In this document: piece after piece, positions 52,346 to 64,000 of the stretch
How the letters are laid out: every line of letters begins with the position of its first letter
How positions within the stretch are numbered: the first letter of the stretch is position 1
Assembly: GCF_029633865.1 (NCBI RefSeq)
Contig: NC_079214.1
Coordinates: 33,146,957 to 33,210,956, forward strand
Length of the DNA stretch: 64,000 nt
Direction: 5' to 3'
From: Lampris incognitus
Lineage: Eukaryota > Chordata > Actinopteri > Lampriformes > Lampridae
The notes under the pieces: model-generated
Seen by the model: only the letters and a program-made list of their open reading frames with translations
Told to the model about the DNA's origin: nothing
The model's database searches: none
Made by a program: the position numbers and the translations under genes

Positions 52346-52934
52346 CATGCATGTGCACCTGAACTAAAAACAACATTACTTAAAATATGTAAAAGCAAGG
52401 AATGATCAGCAGTGTCAAATACCTTGGAGAGGTCTACAACGATGGCAGCACAATGTTTTGTTTTTCTCATCCTAGGCATTGACTCTAGAATTTTAGCTAA
52501 ACAAGACAATTTGGATATCGGTTCGTGGTTATTTGAATCACTCCTCTCTCCACCCATATGCAAGGGGACAACATGAGCAGTTTTCCAGATTCTGGGAACT
52601 ACAACAGTAGAAATAGGAAGGTTAAAAATATAATTTATTTGCTCAATATTTAGTAGAGCAGAAAGAGGAAGAAAAAGGGGATCCAAATTGTCTTCACCAG
52701 TAGATTTCTTGGGGTCAAAGGTTTGAATAGACTCAATGACTACGCTGAGAGATGCAGTAACTAGAATAAACTTAGAGGCATGATTTGGAGTAGGTACATA
52801 ATCATGATTAATAAAAAAATACGGTCACTGTTAATAAGAGGAGGGGATCCACTATCCTCAAAAATATGACCAGCTGCTGCAAAGTGTCTATTAAAGGCAG
52901 AACAAATCTCATTATGATCATATACTAAGCAATC
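52346..52934 (-). pseudogene. LINE reverse transcriptase fragment (L2/Rex1-like)
   Basis: On the minus strand: NEICSAFNRHFAAAGHIF (about 52920-52860), DPLFLPLSALLNIEQINYIF, VVPRIWKTAHVVPLHMGG, NNHEPISKLSCLAKILES and CAAIVVDLSKVFDTADHSLL (RT block 3, with the catalytic D). Missing codons after ILES and a shift near 52690. The palm after block 3 is lost near 52350. Confidence 0.75.
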
Positions 52935-52955
52935 ATTAAACTTGACAATGGTACA

Positions 52956-53647
52956 ATGTTAAAATTTCATTTAATGAATGATCAAATCTTGAAAAAAATA
53001 AGTCCCCTTAAACCAATGGGGGGGAAAAAAAACACGGAACAAGTAGTGGAATGGTTTAGGAACATAGATGACAAGAAGAACTGCACATTTATATGTTTTG
53101 ATATCTGCGAGTTCTACCCCTCCATAACCAAAGATTTACTATCCAAAGCCATCGATTTTGCTGCAAAGCATACAGTGATATCTGAACAAGACAGAGACAT
53201 TATATACCAAGCAACGGAATCAATTTTGTACCACAATGGAAACCCATGGCAGAAAAAAGGTAATAGCAATTTGATCATGTAACCATGGGCAGCTTCAATG
53301 GGGCAGAAATTTGTGAACTAATTGGCATATATTTGTTATCTCAACTACAAGACCGAGACGTCAATGTCGGACTGTTTTGGGATGATGGGCTGGCAATTTG
53401 TAGCAAAACACCGAGAGGTCGAGCAAATTAGGAAAGCAATATGCAAAATATTCTCAAGCAATGGGCTAAAAACCACAATAGAAGCAAACAAACTGACTTT
53501 CTGGACATCTCAATGGACCTGAGGAACGGCACATACAAGCCGTACATTAAGCCCAACAACACACTGCAGTATGTCCGTTGAGAAAGCAATCACCCACCCT
53601 CCATCTTGAAGAACATCCCAGAAAGCATTAATAGAAGACTCAAAAAT
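52956..53647 (+). pseudogene. Neptune-like Penelope reverse transcriptase
   Basis: Frame 52956-53282 opens the RT with the first aspartate block and ends in a stop; the continuation (53282-53520) shifts frames and includes [20 protein letters not shown] and TTIEANKLTF, the thumb. It is joined to SVEKAITHPPS in yet another frame. Homology stops at about 53647, where the LINE begins. Confidence 0.72.
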
Positions 53648-54826
53648 AGAATTTTTTTTGTTGTGACACTCTCAGTACAAAAGTTAATGTAGGCTAGTAT
53701 GGCAGATGTCTGTTCATTAATGTCTATATGGGAGCCACGGGTAGCTGAATGTGCAAAAATACTCCAGTCTGTGTTTTCAAAACAGTCCTGGAGTTCAGAG
53801 ACTGCTCCTTCTGGCCGGACAGTGATTGTCTTAACTGCTGGCTTGACCCGTTTTATTAGGGCTTTGTAGGCTGGGACCAGGAACAGGCAGAGGTGGTCAG
53901 AATGCCCCAGATGAGGGCAGGGAGTAGCTTTGTATGAGTCCTTGATGTTTGTATAGAGATGGTCCAGGGTGTTTTGTCCCCTAGTGGACATGCTGATGGA
54001 ATTTGGGCAATACAGCCCTGCGTTTAGCCTGATTAAAGTCACCCCCTATGATAAAGGCATTGTCCAGGTGTTTGGTCTGTTGTCTGCTGATGGCACATTG
54101 TAGCTGCTTAAGTGCTTCCTTAGCATTAGCATGTGGGGGGATGTATACAGCAGCGATGGTAATGGCCGTTAGCTCCCTGGGCAGGTAAAAAGGCCTGTAC
54201 TGAATCATAAGGCGCTCGAGATCAGCAGAGCAATGCCTTTCAACGATCTTTATATTGTTGCACCAAGAGTTATTGACATAAATACTCAAACCTCCTCCGC
54301 GGATCTTGCCGGAGTCCGCTGTCCTGTCGGCACGGAAAGCTGTGTGGCCCGTTAGCTCGACGGCCGAGTCGGCTATGTTACTGTTGAGCCAAGTCTCCGT
54401 AAACATCAGCAGACAGCAGTTCCGCAGCCTTTTCTGAGAGGACAGCCTGAGTCTTGTCTCGTCCATTTTGTTAGCTAACGATCGGACATTAGCCATAAAG
54501 ATGCTGGGAGGGAAACTTTGAAGGGAACGCTACTTAGCTTAGCATTTAGCCCGCCACGTTTCCCCCTCTTTTGTTAACGTTGCCGACGGGGACAGCGTTT
54601 CCACTGCAAGACCGGTGAGCGGATAATATCGATGGGGAAATTGTCCGTGATGGTGGAGCGAAGTGAGTAATACGTTCTGAGGTTTACAAGTTCCTGACGG
54701 CTGTAGAAGAGCGCATGACCTACACTTGTAAATAAACTTAAAACTAACATATAAATAACAAAGAAAACACGACACTGAACAGGGAACCACAGTAGCCGCT
54801 GCGTCCAGCACGCCACCATCTTGAAT
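53648..54826 (-). mobile_element. LINE 5' half with APE endonuclease, 3'-truncated
   Basis: Minus strand from 54826: a 5' end with TTCAAGATGGTGGCGTGC, then an open frame 54496-53981 with MANVRSLANKMDETRLRL, FTETWLNSN, FRADRTADSGKIRGGGLSIY, AVYIPPHANAKEAL and FIIGGDFN (APE-type endonuclease: TETW and GDFN carry active-site E and D), and after a shift DHLYTNIKDSY, GHSDHLCL (the SDH motif) and VRPEGAVSELQDCFENTDW. It stops at about 53650 with a short A tract, before any RT. Confidence 0.82.
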
Positions 54827-55445
54827 GCGGTGCTTTGGATAAGTGCTTTACCCTGAACCACCAAATGAGGAAGATATTCAATAGGAACACCATCAAAATT
54901 AGTTACAGCTGCATGCCTAACATTTATCAATTTATATCATCCCACAACACAAGAACCATGAACAAATCAATGACACCTTCATCACAAACGGACACACCCA
55001 ACTGCAACTGCCGTGTGAACCACTTATGCCTCGTCGAAAGTAAATGTCAGATGAAAGGAGTTATCTACCAAGCTACGGTGACAAGAAATGACAACGGAAA
55101 AATAGAGAGACATGTTGGCCTAAGAGAGGGAACATTCAAAAAGAGGTTTAACGCACACGTGTAGCTTTAGAAACAACCGTTTAAAGAATGTAACATCTTT
55201 AAGCCGTTATATTTGGTCATTGGCCCACAGAAAGATTAATCATTCAACCACCTGGAAAATCCTCTCAAAAAACAAAGCATATTCAACCAGTAGTAAAATG
55301 TGCAATCTATGTCTAACTGAAAAATATTTTATGATTTGCAAACCGGAAATGTCAACATTGAATAACAGGGATGAATTGGCCAGCAGTTGCACACATAGAT
55401 ATAAGCACATATTTGTAATTATAACTACATAATGCCAATAGACAA
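54827..55445 (+). pseudogene. Penelope C-terminal cysteine and GIY-YIG-like region
   Basis: Frame 54835-55164 starts FTLNHQMRKIFNRNTIKISY and reaches HVGLREGTFKKRFNAHV, the YIG-equivalent part. After a TAG it continues in other frames: NHSTTWKILSKNKAYSTSSK, MCNLCLTEKYFMICKPE and NRDELASSCTHRYK, ending 55432. Confidence 0.72.
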
Positions 55446-55585
55446 ATACCGTTAACTTTGTATGCACCCTCCCCGCCCTCCTATTGGACGGTTAGCTATC
55501 ACATGTATTTCAATGTAGGCACCTCCCCCTTCCCCACTGGATGTTATGCACATGATGTGCATGGCGAGACAGTTACGTGGTTGTC

Positions 55586-55634
<49 letters not shown>

Positions 55635-55772
55635 CCGATGAGTACGCGACGCATGTAACAGGCCTGCACTGCAATGTATTAAACAATTTTTTCCTGTATC
55701 TGTATTGACATTCCGCTCCTCATTAGTTGAGCACTAAAAACCACACCATTGACGGTTTTGAAAAAACAAAAC

Positions 55773-55800
<28 letters not shown>
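55446..55800 (+). repeat. Penelope 3' tail: (TG)n-(TA)n, dispersed repeat copy C, (TA)n
   Basis: CGCCCTCCTATTGGACGG lies behind the ORF, then (TG)n and (TA)n (55590-55632), then the dispersed repeat on the strand opposite to copies A and B: CCGATGAGTACGCGACGCAT, ACTGCAATGTATTAAAC, CCGCTCCTCATTAGTTGAGC and CCATTGACGGTTTT. (TA)n follows at about 55778-55802. Confidence 0.75.
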
Positions 55801-55802
<2 letters not shown>

Positions 55803-55848
<46 letters not shown>

Positions 55849-55954
55849 GTTCAGTCCTATTGACAGCTGATGATTGCCTCTAGCATAAAACAGGCTTGAC
55901 ATGTCTAAGAAAAAAATAACACTTGAATCACTGAATTATTCATATATATATATA
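55803..55954. repeat. (GA)n and a dispersed repeat fragment
   Basis: (GA)n 55804-55847, then CAGCTGATGATTGCCTCTAG, ATAAAACAGGCTTG and ACTTGAATCACTGAATTATT, which match 37900-37980 in reverse. A (TA)n leads into the Tc1 element. Confidence 0.85.
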
Positions 55955-56333
55955 CACTACCGTTCAAAAGTTTGGGATCACCCAAACAATTTCGTGTTTT
56001 CCATGAAAAGTCACACTTATTCACCACCATATGTTGTGAAATGAATAGAAAATAGAGTCAAGACATTGACAAGGTTAGAAATAATGATTTGTATTTGAAA
56101 TAAGATTTTTTTTACATCAAACTTTGCTTTCGTCAAAGAATCCTCCATTTGCAGCAATTACAGCATTGCAGACCTTTGGCATTCTAGCTGTTAATTTGTT
56201 GAGGTAATCTGGAGAAATTGCACCCCACGCTTCCAGAAGCAGCTCCCACAAGTTGGATTGGTTGGATGGGCACTTCTTTGAGCAGATTGAGTTTCTGGAG
56301 CATCACATTTGTGGGGTCAATTAAACGCTCAAA

Positions 56334-56528
56334 ATGGCCAGAAAAAGAGAACTTTCATCTGAAACTCGACAGTCTATTCTTGTTCTTAGAAATGAAGGCT
56401 ATTCCATGCGAGAAATTGCTAAGAAATTGAAGATTTCCTACACCGGTGTGTACTACTCCTTTCAGAGGACAGCACAAACAGGCTCTAACAGGTACTATTT
56501 AATGAAGATGCCAGTTGGGGACCTGTGA
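56334..56528 (+). pseudogene. Tc1 transposase N-terminus, left arm
   Basis: MARKRELSSETRQSILVLRN and EGYSMREIAKKLKISYTGVY, a paired-type HTH, followed by QRTAQTGSN. Codons after N (56489) come from the inverted half. About 52 codons; a full protein of the family would be about 340. Confidence 0.88.
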
Positions 56529-56772
56529 GGCGTCTGTTTCTCAAACTAGAGACTCTAATGTACTTATCTTCTTGCTCAGTTGTGCAACGCGGCCTCCCAC
56601 TTCTTTTTCTACTCTGGTTAGAGCCTGTTTGTGCTGTCCTCTGAAGGGAGTAGTACACACCGGTGTAGGAAATCTTCAATTTCTTAGCAATTTCTCGCAT
56701 GGAATAGCCTTCATTTCTAAGAACAAGAATAGACTGTCGAGTTTCAGATGAAAGTTCTCTTTTTCTGGCCAT
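56485..56772 (-). pseudogene. Tc1 transposase N-terminus, right arm
   Basis: Same start as the left arm but extends further, through RKRSGRPRCTTEQEDKYIRV (with the GRPR hook) and SLRNRRLTGPQLASSLNST, 95 codons, before hitting the palindrome centre at about 56490. The catalytic domain is missing. Confidence 0.88.
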
Positions 56773-57151
56773 TTTGAGCGTTTAATTGACCCCACAAATG
56801 TGATGCTCCAGAAACTCAATCTGCTCAAAGAAGTGCCCATCCAACCAATCCAACTTGTGGGAGCTGCTTCTGGAAGCGTGGGGTGCAATTTCTCCAGATT
56901 ACCTCAACAAATTAACAGCTAGAATGCCAAAGGTCTGCAATGCTGTAATTGCTGCAAATGGAGGATTCTTTGACGAAAGCAAAGTTTGATGTAAAAAAAA
57001 TCTTATTTCAAATACAAATCATTATTTCTAACCTTGTCAATGTCTTGACTCTATTTTCTATTCATTTCACAACATATGGTGGTGAATAAGTGTGACTTTT
57101 CATGGAAAACACAAAATTGTTTGGGTGATCCCAAACTTTTGAACGGTAGTG

Positions 57152-60749
<3,598 letters not shown>

Positions 60750-60762
60750 CAAAGTTTTCAAA

Positions 60763-60955
60763 ATTACCTTGTAATTACCATAGCCTGACCTGTAAAATGT
60801 AGTGGTTCATGTTTCTATGGAATAACAGAGTAGTTTCCAAAGAACAAACAATGACAGCTCACAAATTACTTTGTAACTACCCTTCCATGGCTTGTAAAAT
60901 GTAGTGGTCAGTGTTCCCATGGAATAATAGTGTAGTGAACCCAGGCATACAAATT
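60763..60955. repeat. Tandem duplication, about 103-bp period
   Basis: TTACCTTGTAATTACC at 60763 and TTACTTTGTAACTACC at 60866 each lead into CTTGTAAAATGTAGTGGT (or CTGTAAAATGTAGTGGT) and TATGGAATAA/CATGGAATAA. Two diverged units. Confidence 0.75.
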
Positions 60956-61196
60956 TGGATTCTTCCAGAAATATTATGTGATTTAATCTGACATTCTGCT
61001 TGTGTGGGCACAAGGGCACAAGCACACACAAATGGCCTTATCTTCATCTCACATAGAAGTGCCAAATTGACATAAGCCAGACAGACTAACCCAGAGAAAC
61101 TGTGTTTTTGACATGGTTATCAGATTTACAGCAGAATGTAGGACCACTTAACGAACTCACCAGGTCATTGTCACAATCGATCACAAGAAGATTTAA
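60956..61196. other. Non-coding, nothing recognised
   Basis: Spacer between the tandem duplication and the piggyBac MITE; no signature seen. Confidence 0.35.
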
Positions 61197-61552
61197 CACT
61201 AGAACAACCAAGCCACTCATTTTGACCGTTTTGGATTTTCAGTTTAATAAGTTTGTGAAAAAAAAAATACAGACCTGCCGTTCACTGAATGGGACTAAAA
61301 TTGCATATATTTGCATTAAAATGAGTTTTAGATCAATTGCACAAAAAAAGTTATGATAAGATCTACCTAAAACGACCATGACTAGTCAAAATGACTGCAC
61401 ATAATTTGCGAGTGAACGTGTGCGTCATGTCACTATTTATGACATGTGTTGATCCCATAATTTCCCTCACAAAGTTCATTGCTCTGTCCTAGAAACAAGC
61501 ATTCTCCAGTGCAGATAAACAGTCTAAACTTGGTTTTTGATTATTGCCAACA

Positions 61553-61656
61553 TGTCTGGTTACAAATGCTGTTTCAGACGCACCATGACTACCACCGAGG
61601 CGTTGCATTATTTACAGGTGTTGGACAGTGGCGATTTTAAATTGTTTGAAAAATAG
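61553..61656 (+). pseudogene. piggyBac transposase N-terminal relic
   Basis: ATG 61553: MSGYKCCFRRTMTTTEALHY and LQVLDSGDF, then a stop at 61655. The MTTxEALxYL...DSGD words resemble the beginning of PGBD4-like transposases. Only about 34 codons remain. Confidence 0.6.
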
Positions 61657-62065
61657 TATTAAAGTTGTTAAAATGTTAATTTTGGTGTCAGTCGTTTCTT
61701 AACAGACATACTAACATATGCAATGCATTAATAGCTCAAGTGGGTATTTATCTTGACAGAATATAGAGTTTAAAAACTGTGGGTGGTTGACCGCCCATGG
61801 TCGTTCTAGTAGTTTTTAAGTTCTGGTTGTTGTTTGGGACTGGTTCAATAGTTATTTTCAGTTATTTTCAGCAACATGTTTTTCGTTTTGGTTTTTTTCC
61901 TCAGGTAATATTTTCACTATTTCAATTTTGCTATTGAAATTTGGCCATGTCTCTCTGAAGTTTAAATTGTTTAAAAATAGTATTATAGTTGTTAAAATGT
62001 TAATTTTGGTGTCAGTTGTTTCCTAACAGACATACTAACATACTAACAGAACATACTAACAGACA

Positions 62066-62225
62066 TATTTTTTTCTCTCTGTTAAAGGGTTTTCTTTAGG
62101 GGGTTGTTCCTTATCCGATGAGAGGATCTAAGGACAGGATGTTGTGTTGCTGTTCAGCCCACTGAGGCAACTTTGTAATTTGTGATATCGGGCTATACAA
62201 ATAAAATTGATTTGGCTTGACTTGA
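62066..62225 (+). mobile_element. LINE 3' tail inserted in the piggyBac MITE
   Basis: TTAAAGGGTTTTCTTTAGGG to ATATCGGGCTATACAAATAA and AATTGATTTGGCTTGACTTG is the standard 3' UTR end of a common fish LINE, with TTGACT units as tail. A clear duplication is not seen because ACATACTAACAG words are repeated at the junction. Confidence 0.7.
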
Positions 62226-62355
62226 CTAATATATGCAATGCATTAATGTCTCAATTGGGTATTTATCGTGACAGTTTATAGAGTTTAAAAATCGGCTGTC
62301 ATTTTGACCGCCCATGGTTGTTTTAAGTAGAAGTGAAATACGGGTCGTTCTAGTG

Positions 62356-62546
62356 TTAAACTCATCTTCACACAGGATGGAAACTCTAACCTCACTATAT
62401 GATGGAGACAGAACAATGACTTGAATTGACCAATTCAACTCTCTCTCTCTCATGTTATAATCATGAATTACTTTTGAACTTTACAGAAAATAAGAACAAA
62501 CTTTATGGGAGACCTTATTGAACCTCCAATCTCTCTCTCTCTCACA

Positions 62547-62611
<65 letters not shown>

Positions 62612-63021
62612 CCAAACCCCTCCTTAGAGCCTTTGCCAAATGCTGGTAATCTTATTTAAGGTCATCAATTCTTCAGCATTCCTGGGATGGCTTTATTGTA
62701 GCTCTCCCTTGTTCTGTACATGCCTGAATTAATATGTTAATGTGTTTAAACTGTTTAATCATCTAGTAATCAAGTTGATATGAATCAGCAAACGTTTTTC
62801 ATGAAAAATAGTTCAACTCCCATATATCTGCAATATAAAACGACAGAGTTATTAAAATTCAGATTTACTATGCATTGTTTACCATGTTGCCACACTGCTA
62901 TCCAGTGACCATTTTTCAGTAGGACAAGTGAATTATTGACAGCCGAATGACCATTATCATATTGATTTTCTTTAAAATGAATCATTTAATGCATTATTAT
63001 CTCCGCCAAGGTATTGGGGAG

Positions 63022-63111
<90 letters not shown>

Positions 63112-63394
63112 ATGTCTGTCCATGGCTAATCTCGTAAACTACTGGACCTATCAGCCTTTTTTTTTTTTTGCACAGCTGTGACTATGATGAAGAACCTCTC
63201 ATGGTTGCGGTGATTAAAAATGTTTGTTCTCACTATCTCTGCTTGCTCTCTTTATTCACTCTGGCTCACTTGCACAGTGCTTCTTTTTGTCACTGCCCGC
63301 TCTTGAGTAAACAGCACGCATGCACAAGTCACATCTACAGTTGAGTCAGTCTGGCAGTGATAGTGTCAAAGCCAAAACATTATTTATTTGGGTA
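62356..63394. other. Non-coding with (CT)n/(CA)n and a long (TG)n
   Basis: (CT)n and (CA)n at 62530-62608; (TG)n of about 88 bases at 63022-63109. The words CTCCGCCAAGG (63001) and CATGTCTGTCCATGGC (63111) surrounding the (TG)n resemble a common repeat of the CTCCGCCAAGGAGG type. No gene signal. Confidence 0.55.
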
Positions 63395-64000
63395 TGTGTG
63401 GTCAATTCCAGGAAACCATTGACCATATCGTGGCAGGGTGCCCTGACCTGGCCAAAACTGAATACCTACAAAGACACAACATGGCTGCCACATACCCGCG
63501 CTGGAACATCTGCAAAGAATTCAACATCAACACAAAAGAAAAATGGTACGAGCACGAGCCCCAAACAGTAACAGAAAAAGACAACATCACAATATTATGG
63601 GACATGCCAATACAGACTGATCGTGAGATAAAGGCCAAAAGACCAGATATCGTCATCAAGAACAAAAAAGAAAAAAGCTGCCTACTCATCGACATGTCCA
63701 TCCCGACTGAATGGAGCACCTCAGTAAAAGTAACTGAAAAACTGCTGAAATATAAAAACCTTGAAATCGAGATTGAACGAACGTGGAGAATGAAAACCAC
63801 AACAATACCAGTAGTGATAGGAGCCCTGAGACTTGTAAAAAAAAAAAAAAAGGGATGGAAAAATACACCCAACAGATGCCGGGTAACATCAAAATACAAG
63901 AACTACAGAAGATTGCACTACTTGGAACAGTTCATATCCCAAGAAAGGCACGATCCATCAAATAGACTTCTACCTCATTCTAACCCCAGGCCCAAGGAAT
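63395..64000 (+). mobile_element. R4/Dong-like LINE, 5'-truncated copy running off the window
   Basis: Starts in the cysteine knuckle (about 63400; QETIDHIVAGC) and reads WNICKEFNINTKEKWYEHEP, ILWDMPIQTDREIKAKRPDI, LLIDMSIPTEW and EKLLKYKNLEIEIERTW to IQELQKIALLGT. The PD-(D/E)xK nuclease is complete in sense, with RPDIVI and the later LLIDM. A run of 13 A at 63838-63850 shifts the frame. The same family as 24727-27330, in the opposite direction, and without the MITE. Confidence 0.85.
63398..63964 (+). pseudogene. Restriction-like endonuclease of the R4/Dong-like LINE
   Basis: Codons from the knuckle histidine to a TAG at 63963 give the C-terminal nuclease that nicks the target. Frames shift near 63565 (ATG frame 63320-63571 leaves the reading) and in the A run at 63838. 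It is the better-kept of the two copies in the window. Confidence 0.78.

Larger units (their letters stand above)
52935..55445 (+). mobile_element. Neptune-like Penelope element, split by a LINE
   Basis: The RT part (52956-53647) and the C-terminal part (54827-55432) are separated by a LINE inserted on the other strand. RT words: FICFDICEFYPSITKDLLSK (first catalytic D), then [17 protein letters not shown] where the second catalytic block lies in a shifted frame. NHPPSILKNIPESINRR ends the first part. The second part has a cysteine-rich NCNCRVNHLCLVESKC, then GVIYQATVTRNDNGKIERHV, a GIY-YIG-like motif, and CNLCLTEKYFMI near the end. Confidence 0.75.
55955..57151. mobile_element. Palindromic Tc1-derived element
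   Basis: 1,197 bp between TA sites: CACTACCGTTCAAAAGTTTG at the left end and its complement at 57151. The two arms (55955-56489, 56617-57151) are near-identical inverted copies of about 530 bp separated by 127 bp. Each arm contains the terminal repeat, antisense C-terminal transposase codons, and the sense N-terminus starting MARKRELSSE. So the element is a fold-back structure rather than a simple deletion derivative. Confidence 0.93.
61197..62355 (+). mobile_element. piggyBac-type MITE with duplicated 3' section
   Basis: Flanked by TTAA on both sides (61193-61196, 62356-62359), the obligatory piggyBac target. Ends CACTAGAACAACC (61197) and complement of the right end GGTCGTTCTAGTG (62355) form a 13-bp inverted repeat with one mismatch. 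A relic of the transposase start lies at 61553. The 3' section occurs twice (about 61632-61815 and 61962-62355). The second copy holds a LINE tail at 62066-62225. Confidence 0.88.

Noticed and set aside
56218..56430. ORF of 70 codons, present on both strands of the Tc1 palindrome
   Set aside because: Alternative-frame shadow across the antisense C-terminus and sense N-terminus of the Tc1 transposase; identical on both arms because of the palindrome.

Overview
The window looks like nuclear DNA of a ray-finned (teleost) fish. This rests on the mix of repeats: a Rex3 LINE, two kinds of Penelope-like element, several Tc1 elements with fish-type ends, piggyBac, hAT, PIF/Harbinger and ISL2EU-like DNA transposons, Ty3/Gypsy LTR elements, tRNA-derived SINEs, and many long (CA)n, (TA)n and (TC)n tracts. 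I see no convincing host exon anywhere. Essentially everything that codes is a decayed mobile element, so the window reads as an intergenic or intronic transposon graveyard.

Layout. 1-3.1 kb: restriction-endonuclease-type LINE (R2/NeSL/HERO-like). 3.1-3.7 kb: hAT (ZMYM1-like) remnant. 4.6-8.4 kb: SINE, an unclassified inverted-repeat element, and two LINE fragments around a dispersed repeat. 8.4-10.7 kb: Rex3, split by a solo LTR and by a retro-repeat. 11.1-15.3 kb: Gypsy element whose own 5' LTR contains another solo LTR. 16-20.5 kb: SINEs, one split by a THAP-bearing ISL2EU-like element, then a Harbinger transposase remnant. 20.5-23.4 kb: repeat-poor non-coding DNA. 23.4-27.8 kb: L2-like tail, RTE-like LINE, and an R4/Dong-like LINE split by a Harbinger MITE. 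28.4-29.5 kb: solo LTR beside a tiny LTR element that carries a perfect hairpin. 31.3-35.5 kb: Gypsy pol carrying a SINE and a hAT element, the hAT itself carrying an ISL2EU-like element. 35.6-37.3 kb: LTR retroelement (minus) with a tRNA-Pro-like primer site. 39.2-43.1 kb: Penelope element with inverted pseudo-LTRs, split by a Tc1 transposon whose transposase has one stop codon. 43.8-47.2 kb: Tc1 remnant, RTE-like fragment, full-length SINE. 49.7-52.3 kb: retro-repeat copies. 52.3-55.8 kb: LINE fragments and a second (Neptune-like) Penelope element. 56.0-57.2 kb: palindromic Tc1 derivative. 57.2-61.2 kb: mostly featureless. 61.2-62.4 kb: piggyBac MITE. 63.4 kb to the end: second R4/Dong copy.

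The elements do not work together as a pathway. Their value is stratigraphic: target-site duplications and restored reading frames give a clear order of insertion in at least eight places. The items most worth a second look are the hammerhead-like cores in both Penelope elements, the Tc1 IR/DR element with a single nonsense codon, the roughly 530-bp-arm Tc1 palindrome, the perfect 26-bp hairpin, and the three-level nest at 31-35 kb. I found no evidence of a wholly new multi-gene system.
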